Of a DNA stretch of 64,000 nt, positions 24,697 through 37,251 are shown in pieces. The translations under genes were made by a program, and so were the position numbers. This stretch comes from Pterois miles (taxonomy: Eukaryota > Chordata > Actinopteri > Perciformes > Scorpaenidae), in the NCBI GenBank assembly GCA_947000775.1, contig CAMQGK010000001.1, positions 5,321,501 to 5,385,500 on the forward strand. The letters are read 5' to 3'. The notes below the pieces were generated by a model, which did not search any database, had not been told where the DNA came from, and worked only from the letters and a program-made list of their open reading frames with translations. The stretch's first letter is position 1. Every line of letters starts with the position of its first letter.

Positions 24697-25885
24697 CAGA
24701 TACATATTCTCCTGCTTCCCATCTCCTCTCTTGACTGCATCTTTCTTTCAAGCCCTCGGTTGTTGCAGCAGCTTTTTGATGTTGGTAAGAAACTGAGGCA
24801 GTGGTTATGAAAAAAATAGCAGGCTAAAAATAGCTTTTGGATGAGAAGCGGGCAGAAAATAGCCTTTCATCTGTTGTTGGCTCTCTTCTTCCTTGACAGA
24901 CACAGAGAAGGAAATCCAGGGCTAAAAACATGTGATGATTGATTATCTATAGGCTTGAACAGGGAACAGTTCAGATGTTGCAGTCCTCTGGTCCTCTGTT
25001 ATCAAGAGGTTTCTCCTGCTGATCTCCTGCTGTCAGTCTAAACTAGATAGTAGTAAAGTCTTAATTCTGTGTCACATGATTTTACCTTTATAGCTAATTT
25101 ACAGCTTCTAGCTCTGTTTTTGTAAATCTTTGTTGATAAGCTACAAAGCAAATGTATCATGTCTTAGAAACTGTAATTCATTATGTCCCTGTGTTGCTTG
25201 AAGATGATCTCGATGATGAACTATAACAAAATGGAGAGTACCATATGTGATGCCGTCTCACGTTGTTGTTCGCTCCTGTTTGAACAGATTTCATCAGGGA
25301 CAGACACCAAGTCCTAACCTGGATCCAGACCTCTGACTCACTGCCCGACTCTCCAGCCAGCTTTCCGCCCAAAGTTACCGTGACGTTTAGTCCCAGGAAC
25401 TATTTTTCAAGGAACTATAAGGTGCCACAGCAGTCCAAAGACCCACGAAGGGTAGCGACAGCTGCTTTACACGTTTTTATAGGCAACTACTACGTTCAGG
25501 CCGCCTCTGAAAATACTGTAAAATATTTCCAAACAGGCATTATTTGGATAAACTGACCACAACCTCAAAACATGAAAACTTAATAAAGTGACATATTAAC
25601 AGCTTTTAAACTGGCTCACATGACTGACGGCTGGGTCGGGTCGATCTTCACAACACCAGCAGCTGTCAGATGCAGATTTTTTGATGCCGTTTGGGTGAAT
25701 AATTTATTCAGCCTTCTTTGTGTTATGAAAAGTTAATATCAGTGGAATCTAAATGTTTTTTTTAATATGTGTGCAAATATCATTTTTCTTTGGTAAATTT
25801 AAGAGTGAATTATAACATTGTAAGTTCATACAGTTACATCTTCCTTCTTCCTTTATGGATGTATATTATTTCACAAAGAAGAAGT
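24695..25885. other. no gene recognised
   Basis: Unique intergenic sequence. Confidence 0.35.
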
Positions 25886-25889
25886 TGAG

Positions 25890-26150
25890 TCCTGCCTGGT
25901 TGTTACGGTCCAGAAGATGGTCTGTGCGCCTCGACCATCATGGATTCCTCCTTCTACTTTTGCTAAACATTGGTGCAAAATTGCAGCTAAATAAACTTTG
26001 ACTCTTTCACCGACACTAAACTCGTTGCATGTTGTGCATGTGTGTGTTCGGGTCTGCATGTACTGTGTATAAGTTAACAACAGAGTGAAAAAATTGAAAT
26101 TGAATTTCCCCAAGTGGGACTAATAAAGGAATATCTTCTTTCTTCTTCTA
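25890..26150 (+). mobile_element. L2-type LINE 3' end with tail
   Basis: The tail AATTTCCCCAAGTGGGACTA ATAAAGGAATATC is followed by TTCTTTCTTCTTC. Upstream, TGTGTATAAGTTAACAACAG AGTGAAA matches the segment just before the tails of the SINEs at 35089 and 45630. The remainder of this copy is 5'-truncated. Confidence 0.65.
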
Positions 26151-26825
26151 AACTTGATGATTACCATTTTCCTCTGAGCAAAGTTGCAGCTGACTGAGTG
26201 ATTTATGCTAAAAATACACCACTAAACAACAGAGTTGACAAGAAATGACATCAAGCTGCTGATGAGTTTCCCAACTATTTTAACCACATGAGGTTTCCAC
26301 ATAATTCAGATTAATTTTCTCTTCACTGCCACTTCCCCGTCGCTTATCTTCCTCACCGCGGGGCCTCCACCTGTCACTGTATCAGCAGTGGCCTCAGGTG
26401 AACTGACTACCCAGATGCCTTTGTGTTATTACCAATGTAGCCGATGTGTGATCAGGGTGGCGACAACATAAAACTGATAATGTGAGACTGGCTCTGAGAG
26501 GAGCCGCCGACCCAGCAAGACGGCTGAGTTTACGTAACCTCAACAGGCTGTGTGCCGGCTCACCGCTGTGTTCAATGTATGTTTGTACAGTGAAATGTAT
26601 ATTCTGCTGTCTGCTGTGTGTCTTGGACCGTCCTCTGGAACTGAACATGAAGTCCTGCTGTCGCCCAACAGTGATGGAGGAAAAACTCCAATTAGTCACG
26701 TCAGTAAAAGCAGCGTTAACACAGCAGTAATAAACTAATACTATAAGAAGCTAAATATGTCCAATGTGGTAGAGATGCATTTATGAGCAAAAATGACTCA
26801 AATAGCTCAGGTTTAATACTTTCAG
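26151..26825. other. no gene recognised
   Basis: Three overlapping frames at 26394-26738 are on opposite strands or different frames of the same stretch and none has a domain. Confidence 0.35.
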
Positions 26826-27085
26826 ATTAGTTAAAGAAAGGAGAGAAGAAAGGAAGAAGGGACAGAAGCAGAGAAGGAGGTAAATAATGAAAAATATGAG
26901 GAGGGAAGAAAAGAGGAACAGAAGAAAGAAAGGAAAAGAGGAAAGGAGAGCCAGAAAGTAGGAAGGATAAAGTGACAGAAATAAGGAAAAAAGAAAAAAG
27001 CGAGAGAAAAAGAAGAAGAAATGTATGGAGGAAAGGGGGTAAACATTAAAGGGAGAAGTGAGCAAAAGGGAGGGAAGGAAGGAAT
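26826..27085. repeat. purine-rich (GGAA/GAAA) tract
   Basis: About 260 bp with almost only A and G on the + strand, mostly GAAA, GGAA and AGGA units. The minus-strand frames of F, L and S residues (26781-27152) are artefacts of this tract. Confidence 0.9.
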
Positions 27086-27405
27086 AATGGAAGAAGATGC
27101 CCACAGCAACGAGAATCATCTTTAAGACATCTGTTATTCCATCATCTGTCATCTTACTTAAATGACGTTATTAGATATAAGTGACTGCTGCTGTTTTTTA
27201 TGATGTCTATTTAAGATATATATTAACTGTTGATGTTTTAGCACTTTCATCCCAACTGTTGGGCTAATTAGACTATCACTGACTTCATTTCTATAAAACC
27301 TCATGTATTTTAAGGCAAAGGAAGCTTTAAGTGCACCGTATGTATGTCTGTGAAGTTTTTGTGTATGGATGCTGAAGCCAGTTTCAACACAAGTGGACAA
27401 TAAAG
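27086..27405. other. no gene recognised
   Basis: Unique sequence between two purine-rich tracts. Confidence 0.4.
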
Positions 27406-27570
27406 ATGTCGACGGACAGAAGGAAGTAAAAAAATAAGGAAAGAAAAAGAAAGAGATGGGATACAGGGAACTAAAGACAGAAAATTAAAGATGATATAAG
27501 GAATATATAAGGAAGAAAGGATGGAAGTAAAGAAGGAAACTATTAAAGAAGGGAAGTCAAGAAAGAAAAT
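27406..27570. repeat. second purine-rich tract
   Basis: Mostly AAGGAA, AAAGA and GGAAG on the + strand. It may be a continuation of the tract that ends near 27085, separated by a 320-bp unique segment. A smaller piece recurs at 28025-28115. Confidence 0.75.
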
Positions 27571-29219
27571 GGGTTCATTCCAAATGGCATACTTTTTCTT
27601 TTTACTGTTAGTACATACAGTACTGCTGCTGCCCTTACAAAGTACACACTGTTGCATGTAGTCTGCATGCAGCGGAGCGCTGCAGGGATGACATGTTTTT
27701 GTAGGTCATCCAGAAAGTTAGAATCGCTCTGCTTCACTCAACAAAAAGACAATCAGCCATCAGCAGAAGTAAAAAGCTAACATTCAAAAAACCCATTTAC
27801 TTCCAGACGTGGGAACCAGGTTTTAGGACTCATTCCTGTAGCACTCCACGGGGACACACTACTTCATTGTAACAATGCACCTTGAACTTTGACCCTCTTG
27901 TGCAGAGGATTATGGGTACATACTGCAAAATGTGACTGGATGCTGGAGGACATCCTGGTATTTTTGGTAAACTAAATCTTTTTCTAGCACACTAAACAGT
28001 ATGGTAGTATGGGGACTGGAACACAGAATGAAAGAAGGGGGATATAAGGAAGGAAGGAAGGCTGAAAGTACAGAGCAACTAGTAAAGACAGAGAGAAAGA
28101 AATATTCACCAGCTGAATTCAACACGTGAAATGAGTCTTGATATCGAAATGACTCTCTCACTATGATTTAGAGTCTGTGATCTGCGACTGTGTGAGAGTT
28201 AAGAGGAAAAAAAGAAAGCTCATTCTACTATAATCCAGGCCCAGATCCGTGTCTCCACCGTCTCCACCTTGCTTCAATAATGTTCAACAGAGCTTTTTTT
28301 CACACTGTCTGGCTGGCAGCGAGGCAGGCGGCCAACTCTTCCAGCCACACAACAGCTGATACGCAGCAGGCTGAGGGGAGCATTTTTTCACATATCTTCT
28401 TTTTTCTACTCTGCACTTCCTGCCAAGCACTCGCAGCTGCCTATTTAACCAAGATATCACTTGACGTTCGGGTCTACCGATTAGATAGCTGTGTTTTGTT
28501 TGATCAGACTGAAGTGTTTAAACCTGTGCTGGAATAAAAGAAGGCTGCATGGGAAGAGAAGTCTACCCAGAAATGTTGCCTCTTTTATCTGATCCGGCTT
28601 TGTTTCCCCCTTTTTCTACAAATCTTTCCCTTTTTTTTTGCTGCCACGCAAACACAGACCAGAAACTGCGTCTCACAGACAGACGTTTTGCTGGCTCTCT
28701 GGCCTCGCGAGGAGTGTTGCCTCTTGTTTGATTTAGTTTAAATAGAAATGTGTGGCGTAGTGCTTCTGTTGTTTATCCCCTGTAAACAGCAGATTTTCCC
28801 TGGGTTTTCTAGTAAGGCAAGGCTGGTTGGTAGAAGCTGCTTTTTGACTCTTTGAGTTTTTTTTTTGGGTGAGTGCAAATGCAAACACAGCTGAGGGCTT
28901 GTTTTGTTTGCTCTGTTGACTCTCAGTTTTACACCTCAGCTCATAATCAGAGCAGAAGGGGAGGTAAAGCCTGAGCTGGAGATGGAGAGGGACGGAGCGT
29001 GCCAAGGCCCGGACATGGAACAACCAGCCTCTGTGTGCTGGGACAACGCGGACAAGATCTCAGGGCTTTTGTGCCAAACTAGCTTTGAAAAGCCGCTAAT
29101 AATCTTTAACGAACTTCTTTTAGTTTACTCGGAGGACCACGTCAGTGGGTTTTTACTGCATCAGGAGGATTCAAATCATCAAATTCACTGGTGCAGAGTG
29201 ATGATTCCTCCCATTTAGC
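27571..29219. other. no gene recognised
   Basis: Several short frames on both strands, none with a domain. Confidence 0.35.
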
Positions 29220-29450
29220 TCCTGGATGAAAGTCTTGTGTTTGTTGGACCATCCACCTCCCCTCCCACCCACTTGTTGCTTTAAACTATGTCACCACGCT
29301 TTTGGGGCACTTTCTTGGAGCATTTATTGTTTCTGCAGACAGGTTTACATTGTTGGTAGCGAAACGCCCAGTGTGTTTTATACAACTACGAAGGGTGGCT
29401 GTGACAGAGCCTCAGTATTTGACTGTTTTACGCTCTCACCAACGAGCCCT
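29220..29450 (+). repeat. family B 3' portion
   Basis: GAAAGTCTTGTGTTTGTTGG ACC, then GGGGCACTTTCTTGGAGCAT, CAGGTTTACATTG and AGAGCCTCAGTATTTG. This aligns with 5140-5350 through the same landmarks in the same order. The three frames that overlap it are repeat shadows. Confidence 0.6.
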
Positions 29451-30290
29451 CCTCTCGTCAAGCCGTGTGAAAATGACTCGCAGCTCGGTGGTCTTTGAAG
29501 GAACGTAATGGCAGCGGCGCCGCCAAACAAGGCAGACTGGCTCACCTCTCTACCTTCTCCTCCAAAAAGGCTGCCATTACTGAGGCCATTACAGCCAGCA
29601 GAGACAGAGAGACAACACAAACAGAGTGCTGGAACCCTGCGGAGCCTCAGCAGAATGCCTCAAACCTGCTGATCTCATTTCGTTTTGAGGTGTGGGCGCT
29701 CATCACAATCTGCGGTTATACAGGAGTCACTGCACTCGCTCTCTCATCGACTGCATCTCCCGGTGTTCTGACGTGGTCGTCGCACACATCAAATGCTTGT
29801 GAGTGAGAGAAGATGTTCTTAAATACACTGGAGAAAAATCCCCCACTACAAAGATTCAGCAAAAACATTCACTGATGTAGAAACATTTGCTTTTGTCAGG
29901 CTGAAATATCTACAATAATGACTAGAAAAGATTTCCTGAAACAAAGCTTTTGTGTTTGAAAACCATCCTGACAGTGCTCACCTGTGATGGACGATGAAGA
30001 GAGCTTTCACTGTCCAGGCACTTCTTCGTTCTTGTTTCAACATACATGAACTTGTTTCTTTGAGTTTGTGAAAACAGCTCTCAATATTCTTGTTGCATTG
30101 GCAGATTTTATTACTTTTTGTTTTATGGCTCCTAAAACTAAAGAAGGTTCTAATTGTGAGTTGTGAGCAGCTCTGCCAAACAGTGATTTTCCCTTAAAAT
30201 ATTTGTGTTTTAATTATATAGTTTTTAGCAACTGGAAAAGATAAAAGTCCAATTTTCGGTTAGTCAAAAACGATTCATTAAGCCTCTTAA
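29451..30290. other. no gene recognised
   Basis: The + frame at 29495-29806 has no recognisable domain. Confidence 0.35.
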
Positions 30291-30900
30291 ACTCCCCTAG
30301 GACGCCAGCATCCTCAGCAGGCATTCCTGTCTTTCAGAGGCTGTAGCATGCTCAGGTTTAAACCTGGAGTGAAGGAAGTGGTAATAAATGTTTTGCACAA
30401 GGAAAAGCTGTCATGGCCACTTGCACAGGGGTCCCTTGACCTCTCACTTCAAGTTATCTGAATGAGTCTCCCCTTTACAGACATGCTGGATTGGGGCAAA
30501 AACCGTGCAGCTGTCTGCATGCAGTATAAATTTGTTATTTTCTCCTTTTCTAAAATACTGCATTTGTATATTTCTACATACTGGGGTCCCTAGATAGTCT
30601 TGAATTAAATCACTGTAAAGCTGAGGCTCTTGTGGATCCAATGAGCCCAATTGTATTCATGTGTGATGATGTTAGGCCCCATAGTAACCATTTCATTGTA
30701 GTGAGACCATTTCTAGAGCAGAGGTGAAAATGCAGTTCTTGCAAAAATGTCAAAAGTTTTTAATACTAAAAAGAACAGCATGTTTTTTTCTATGGTGTTC
30801 GTCAAGGTCTTGGTGTCTTAATGTTGTCTTTTTAAGGGATTATTGATCAATTCTCAAGTGGTAAAAAATGGTTTAATTTAGCAACAGATTTTTGTTAGAA
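30290..30900. mobile_element. probable non-autonomous DNA transposon or dispersed repeat
   Basis: The segment 30412-30490 has CATGGCCACTTGCACAGGGG TCCCTTGACC and GTCTCCCCTTTACAGACATG, which matches the reverse complement of the internal block of family A. The right part (AGGCCCCATAGTAACCATTT, TTCTATGGTGTTCGTCAAGG) does not occur in the family A copies here. I recall similar text as a common fish repeat. The ends were not found. Confidence 0.45.
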
Positions 30901-32800
30901 ATGGTATTAACCCACAAAATGCTGCAACTTCTGAGACATAAAAGAGCATGAGGATGACGAACTTCCAACACTGATCAAAACGCATAAATGTCTGATTAAT
31001 GACTAGAACAACTTGGCTCATAGTGCTGAGCAGCATCTCAAATTAATCTTCAGGTTCCCATTTCTATGTGACGTCGACTGTTGACCTGTTATCTGCCCAT
31101 AAACACCTTGTACCCCCCTAAGAAAGACCACAACTAGGGAGTCAAAGACGTTAGAAAAGTGGCCAGTGTGTTAATTCACAAAGATCTATATACTAATTGA
31201 TAGATAATGTTTAACACAGTATCTCAAAGTTAGCTCTGATGTAACTCCTAAGTCTCACTTATATACTGTGGTTGTCCAGGAAGTATGTTTTGGTATCAAT
31301 TATCAGGTCATTCCTGATTTGATCTGCTGTAAATACTCAGTGTTTTGTGTACCTTATCGTAGCTTAAGGCTGGCTCTCACTCAAAGACTTTTCAAATCTT
31401 AACAGATGTTGAAAAAGTGAGAGAGCCCACACATAACAACAAGCTCTGCTAAACTTAACAGTTTTATTCCCATTCCCAAAAAATGGAAATCTCACAAATC
31501 TCTCACAATCAAACGTGACTTCAGTGTAAATAAACATGGAGAACGAAGGGCAGGAAGAATTAGTGATGCTAGTTTTTACTTTGTACTCAAAATTCATGAA
31601 GGATGGATGAAGTCATGGAGACATGTTCAATAAACACTTCCTTCGAGTTGGACGAGTTGGTCGTCTTTTCTGAGGTCTGTCTCATTACTACCTTAACCTT
31701 CACACTTAGCATTAGCTCATATATTAGCTGAAGTCGCCATGATGGTGGTGGTCGTCCCAGCTTGCTTTTCAGTTAGCTGTCGCTCTTTCCCACGTGACTG
31801 CATCATCGGCTGTCCTCAGGGTTCCCCACACACAACAGGATATCCCGTTGGAAATATTGAACATGTTTAATATTTGAAATCGGTGCAGCTAGGATGGACT
31901 TTAGAGCTGATCGGGGATGTAAAAACCACTCTTAACATACCTCAAACCACAGGAATATCTGGAAAGATCATCTTTTGAACCGTTAAAAAAAAAAAAATCA
32001 GGGCTTTGATGATGATTGTGAAGACAGAGGATTGAGGCCCAAAATCAACTTGATTCTCATGTTCTGTAGTGTATACCTGGCATTAAGTTTTAAAAAAATA
32101 ATGCAAATGAAGTGTTTTCTCTTCTTTCCTCCCCCATAAATCATCTTGCGACCCCTCCGGTTCATCTTGTCGTGACCCCATGGAGGGTTCCCGACCCCCG
32201 CGATGTGAACCGCTGCTCTACAGTAAGCTCGTGTGTGACGGCACCAGAGACGAACTGTGACAGTTGTTGTATGTGGGTCAGCAGCACAGAGCAGAGAGCT
32301 TGTCCCGAGTCGAGTGTGAAGTGGCCTCGCTGATCGACTCTCCCTCCCTTTGAGCTGCATCTTTGTCCGGCCACAATCACTAGTGTTAATGATTAGTCCT
32401 GCTGCTTTTGTCCACCTCACAGACTAAACCACCGTGGGTCAATCGGCTGTTGCCCACACAGGCAACGCGCAGAGAAAACAGTCTACCAGCTTCTGGAGGT
32501 TATCAGTGAAAATATGCGCCCTGATTACGGCATCCAAATAAACTGCAGAGCTTCGCGCTTTATTCTGGAAGTTTCCCTCTTCGTCATCGCAGCTTAAACT
32601 CTGAGGCTTTCTTGTTGTTTAATTTTTAACTCCACTTAAATGAAAGGCCTCACCTTCCTTTCATCTCCTGCTGATCGGTTCCCTGGAGGGCTGGGGAGGG
32701 GCGGCCGTGGAAGTGTGTGTGCTCAGTTCATGAGGGGTGTCGCGGGGGTGCAGAGAGGAGTTTTGTTTTTCCTACTAACATGAGCAGTTGTGGAGAGCTG

Positions 32801-32802
<2 letters not shown>
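30901..32802. other. no gene recognised
   Basis: Overlapping short frames at 31998-32420 cover both strands of a slightly GC-richer stretch; no domain or splice context supports any of them. Confidence 0.35.
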
Positions 32803-32861
<59 letters not shown>

Positions 32862-32873
32862 TGTGTGTGTGTG
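32803..32873. repeat. (GT)n microsatellite
   Basis: About 35 GT units with one C interruption at 32861. It creates Cys-Val and Thr-His reading frames that are not genes. Confidence 0.97.
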
Positions 32874-33394
32874 AAGAGGTCATCTGGTCAGTGTGCCCAT
32901 CAGTACTGGAGCTGTCTGACTGAGCATTCTCACCATCTGTATGACCTCTCCTCCTGACCGACCGGCTTTTGTTCCCGGGCCTGCCTCCCTCCCACCGCCG
33001 CTTTCTCACACAGAGCACTGTAGTCCAGAGGGTCAGCGAGCCCGGCCTTCATCATCAGTCTGCTCTCCTCTTCTCCACTTGGTTTAATGAGAACTTAAGG
33101 CTTGTTGTTCCTCCGTTTGACTTTCCCATGAGCACTGCAGCATTATCACCTGTATGCAGCGGGATGTGTTACCGTACGCGCAGAGTGCTGTAAATGTTTT
33201 AGCACTCTTTGAGCGCTTCGGGCTGTGTTGTTATTGTGCGAACTGAGCAGCTGTACCAGTGATGATTTAGCTGTGTCCTATTAAAGCTTGTTATGCAAAC
33301 ATGTATTTTGTGTTTTACAGTTGTAATTCATTTAGATCATTTGGTTTTCACTTGGCTGTTACTAACCCATCTGTGAAAAGTCTGAAAAGTGGAA
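32874..33394. other. no gene recognised
   Basis: The C/T-rich start (32940-33010) grades into ordinary sequence. Only short frames. Confidence 0.35.
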
Positions 33395-33630
33395 AACCTT
33401 AAGTTTGATTACATTTGTCATATATGTACAGCTACATACACAAAATTTGACATTTAACCCATCCTAAGCATTTTAGGATCAGTGGGCTGCTGCACAGCAG
33501 CTGTGGATCAATTGAGGTTTACTGTCTTGTTCAAAGACACTTCGGCATGCAGACAGTAGGAGCAGGGGATCAAACCATCAACCTTGCGGTGAAAGGATGA
33601 CCACTCTATCCAGTGAGCTACAGCTGCCCC
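33395..33630 (-). mobile_element. tRNA-derived SINE, reverse orientation
   Basis: Read on the minus strand it starts GGCAGCTGTAGCTCACTGGA TAGAG (pol III A box) and has GGTTTGATCCC (B box, + strand 33566-33576). The body CATGCCGAAGTGTCTTTGAA CAAGACAGTAAACC is the central part known from teleost tRNA-derived SINEs. The 3' part toward 33400 is AT-rich. The copy is diverged and probably silent. Confidence 0.75.
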
Positions 33631-35088
33631 CATACCATATTTAGTCTTTGGGCACATGATGGGACAGTAGTCCCATGTACCCAAATACTAGATATACAGT
33701 AGTAGTACGTTAAGAAAATGTTTGTATCTCAGAAACTACAAAGGGCACAATCAAGAATATCAAAAATATGCACACACTTGCAGTGTAAAGAAAATATTTC
33801 ATATGGAAGACATTGAATAAACACAATAACAAGCCTCATTTTTCAAAAAGCCTGACTGACTTTGGGTTTTCTTTTGTTCAGTGTCAAAAAATACTTTGAG
33901 TCAATGCTGTAAAACAATAATACATGACAACAAGGAGGTTCAATACTTTTTGTGGGTACTAAGGTTATTGTCAATATAGTTCAATTTTGAGCCATTAATG
34001 ACAAATTTGTGGAGCAGATGTAAAAGAAAACACAACCACAGAATCAATTTTTTTTTAAAAGTCTGTGCAGGAAATAAGAGCATCTACACAGACTCAGGCA
34101 GACTTTACACACCTGTTACATGTGAAATAATGAACATTTTTAGCCGTCTTCTTCTTTAAATGGTTTAAATGAAAGAGTCTGAGAAGAGCACCTGAAGTTG
34201 GAGGTCTTGTTTGGTGGTAAGTTTCAGTATAAAAGATATTTGTTTTGTCTAAAATGTGAAGATATTCCGTTTACAGTGCTATAAATCTGCCTAACTGATG
34301 AAGCTCCTGCTTTTCTGTTATTTATGGCATGTTGACGTGGGTCGTCACAGATCACAGTGAACCTCTAAACACAGAGAGATGGCAGGCAGCACACTTCATC
34401 CAGCCTCCTCACCGTCACTTAGCAGAGGGCCACTCCGCTTTATGGCGTCATAAAGCTGCCTTCTGAAAACACAGTTTAGGAGATGACAGTAATTGGCGTG
34501 TTGTTTAAAGCAGCTCTCACCTCTGTCCTGACAGCAGTAATTAGCCCAGAGGCAGAATAAACGGGAGGCTAATGGTCATTTACTGTCCACTCAGCACACT
34601 TTAGGGCTCACTGGTCACACGTTAGTTTGAGCTGGTCTCAATCTGCCTGAAAGATGACATCGTTTACACGTTAACAGTGTTTAACATGGAACAATTAACA
34701 GCAGGGAAATGGGAATGAAGTAGTTACAGCAAGATAGCAATAAAACGAATGAAGGGACGATGCCTTGCATTTAAAAAACCGTAACAGTAAATCACTAGAT
34801 GAGCCCAGCACAGTTCCAGGTTTTTTCCAAGCTGTAAAGAAATTCTGAACGCAGAGTTTACTTTAGTCTTTGGATTTTCCAGTTTTCCTCAATATGGGTA
34901 GAAAAACTATAACCAAACATAAGAAGTTTCGACATTTGTCGTAGCCATGGTTATTGTAGTCATCCAAAGCTGAAGCTAAAACAAAAATAAGCCGTGAAAA
35001 ATACTGATAGTGACTGAAACTAAACCAAAACTACATCCTTTAAGAAAAAAAATAAAATTAAACTGAAACAAAATAGTTAAAGACTAAT
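33631..35088. other. no gene; possible Tc1-like remnant 33730-33985 and possible conserved block 34360-34640
   Basis: Near 33930 the phrase GGAGGTTCAATACTTTTTGT GGGTAC resembles the inner end of Tc1-like inverted repeats, but a partner end was not found. From 34360 to 34640 the sequence is repeat-free with CAGTAATTAGCCC and similar motifs and could be a conserved non-coding element close to the promoter. Confidence 0.3.
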
Positions 35089-35388
35089 GGGGGCGGAGTG
35101 CTAGTCCGTAGGACTTGGGTTAGGATGTGGAGGACCCGGGTTCAATCCCCATGGACCAAGACTAACTGGTTGCTGTAGAGGTGCCAGTTTACCTCTTGGG
35201 CACTGCCGAGGTGCCCCTGAGCAAGGCACCAAACCCCCACTGCTCTGGGCGCTTGTCAGGAGCAGCCCCTCACTCTGACATCTCTCCATTGACATGTTAT
35301 GTCTATGTCTGTGTACTGTGAACAACAGAGTGTAAAACTGAATTTCCCCACTGTGGGACTAATAAAGGAATATCTTTCTTTCTTTCTA
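35089..35388 (+). mobile_element. tRNA-derived SINE with L2-type tail
   Basis: The 5' part is tRNA-like: CTAGTCCGTAGGACTTGGGT as a weak A box region and GGGTTCAATCC (35138-35148) as B box. A central domain follows (GGGCACTGCCGAGGTGCCCC TGAGCAAGGCACC). The 3' end is AATTTCCCCACTGTGGGACT AATAAAGG and a (TTTC)n tail, shared with the L2-type LINE tails in the window, so the SINE probably uses that LINE's machinery. Length is about 300 bp, apparently full length. Confidence 0.85.
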
Positions 35389-35984
35389 ATAATAAAATAA
35401 AATTAAAATGAACATGAATGCAGTTCAGCTTTAATGTGAACTATAATATAGACTGTCACTACAGCGTGAATTTACGTCAGCTCTCATGACACAGAAACAC
35501 AGACTTGACATTCCAGGATAAAATAAAAGCAAATTGAAAATTCAGGACTATTGCGGTAAACAGGATTCAGAGCAGAACTTATCCGAATTCAACACACATT
35601 TGTCCGACAGAGTCACATCGGTGTTGTGAAAAACAATATGTTTGGGTTGTTATTTTTATTGTATGTTAAGAATATCAGGGGAATAATCAGATGCTCCACT
35701 AAAGAAAGGTCCAAAAGCAGCTCAAAATAATCTGTAATCCCTGACATGTTCAGGGCCCCGGTGCAGCTCTGGGCCCCCGGATTCTTCTGGGATTTTATCC
35801 CTTAATGGCGCCACTGGAGATAACTAAACAGACACGTGAATTCTCTGGTCACGCCACCACTCCTTTCTCTTTTCCCAGAAACCACCTAGAGCCCGTCCAG
35901 GTCCCCACACTGGCCACCACTGACTGTAGGGCATTCAGGAGTGTTTTTAAGATCAATAACGTCTCGTCTGATAGAGTTTTTCTG
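35389..35984. other. upstream flank of the CpG-rich zone, no gene seen
   Basis: AT-rich until about 35750, then GC rises. Confidence 0.35.
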
Positions 35985-36180
35985 AAGTGGAGGAGTAGTG
36001 TAGGAGGCGTCACTTGCTGCCTCCAGCGGCCCCGGAGGAGCGGCGCGCCGAAATCTGATCTCCCTCCCCCCGCTGGCTGCTGCTGTGCGTCCCGGCGGCG
36101 CGCAGAGGCAGCCGGGGGGTGTGAGAGGCGGCATCCCGGACCGCGGTGGGACCGGAGACGAGAGAGGAGAGTCAAGTCTG
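35985..36180 (+). promoter_or_regulatory. CpG-rich block upstream of the gene
   Basis: High GC with many CpGs, including GGCGCGCCG and CGGCGGCGCGCAGAGG. It lies 500-700 bp upstream of the probable first exon. It may be part of the same promoter or an alternative first exon. Long frames on both strands are a by-product of GC richness. Confidence 0.5.
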
Positions 36181-36699
36181 GAACACACTCACAATGAAAC
36201 ACACGTAAACCTTCAAAATAAAAGTCTTTCCTATAGCGCTGCGTGGCAGATGATATTCTATTGATGGCTTAATTATCATCAATAATCCGCATAATTACTC
36301 GTAAGGCTACGTGTCTGATTGTTTTTTAATTTCCCGTGTAATTACTTTTATGTTTCTTGATTGGCTTTTTATTTTAAAACAAAACAGTGCCGAGAAATTA
36401 CTATTAAAAACAACAGTAAAACACAAGGAAGCAGACGATACACTGGTGAGAGGATGAAAGCAATACTAACAATATATTATTAAAAAATCAACACAACGAT
36501 TAAAGATAAGGTGTTTATTTTACTTGACTCTTAAAAAAAAACATCAGACACTTCAAATGATAGAACATGATCTTTACGATGCAGACAACCTTTTCATTGT
36601 AAACAAAAATACATTATGAAAAATGTGTTTTCGTTCACTGCATATTTTATTTCGCATTAGCTTGATCGTTCAGAAAAGCATTGCGTCACTGGTCCCTCG
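36181..36699. other. AT-rich interval between two CpG-rich blocks
   Basis: No gene or repeat recognised. Confidence 0.4.
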
Positions 36700-37243
36700 G
36701 CTGAGATTTTATTTTGAAGGAGTACACAGGAAGTCCTCCGGTCTCCCATCGGGTGTGTTTTGACGGCAGCAGCGTGCGGCTCGTACTTCACAGGCAGCCA
36801 GCGGAGGAGAGCCACCAGTCCGAGTTGGTTGATCCGAGGCAACGGCACACACCGACTGGCATCCGGACGAGGAGCCGCGTTCAGTGCGTCCAGTCCGCCT
36901 CCTCTCCTCCTCACGGCCCCGTGCACGACAGGATGAGCGCTTTCTGGAGGTTTGGACACTTTGGACAGCAGCGCGCGGTGGACAACAGGATTTAGTGGAC
37001 AAGTTGGCTTCGCAGCGGCGGTGGCCGAGCCGAGGACTCTCGCTGTCAAGTCGTGAGGAGGATTTCTGACTTTTTTTTGGCTCCACTGTCACCAAACTGC
37101 TCCCCGAAAAGCGAGGACTTACGGATTTTAAAGTAGTTTGGGGTTTTATTAAGTTTACGGGAGAATAACGGCTGTTTTTCTTCCTCTGAATGCTTGGTGA
37201 CATTTGAAAAGCTGAGATTTGCTGTCAAAACGGGATATTTTGG
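36700..37243 (+). other. probable non-coding first exon and core promoter zone
   Basis: CpG- and GC-rich sequence runs from about 36715 to 37060 and ends in a good splice donor, TTTTGG|GTAAGC, at 37243/37244. The next acceptor that makes sense is at 41635, before the exon that carries the signal peptide. The transcription start cannot be fixed from sequence; the start given is approximate. There is no convincing TATA box, which fits a CpG-type promoter. One upstream ATG frame (36933-36995, 20 codons plus stop) lies in it. The exon call is an inference from splice signals, composition and position. Confidence 0.5.
36933..36995 (+). other. upstream open reading frame in putative 5' UTR
   Basis: ATG at 36933, in-frame TAG at 36993-36995; 20 codons starting MSAFWRFGHF. 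If the exon model is right this uORF could lower translation of the main frame. It is not a recognised peptide. Confidence 0.3.
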
Positions 37244-37251
37244 GTAAGCAC

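Noticed and set aside
32717..32923. Cysteine-rich frame
   Set aside because: It is a translation of the (GT)n microsatellite.
33566..33630. tRNA gene on minus strand
   Set aside because: Same reason: it is the head of a tRNA-derived SINE.
35849..36202. Overlapping ~100-130 codon frames on both strands
   Set aside because: GC- and CpG-rich DNA has few stop codons; none of the frames has a domain or consistent splice context.
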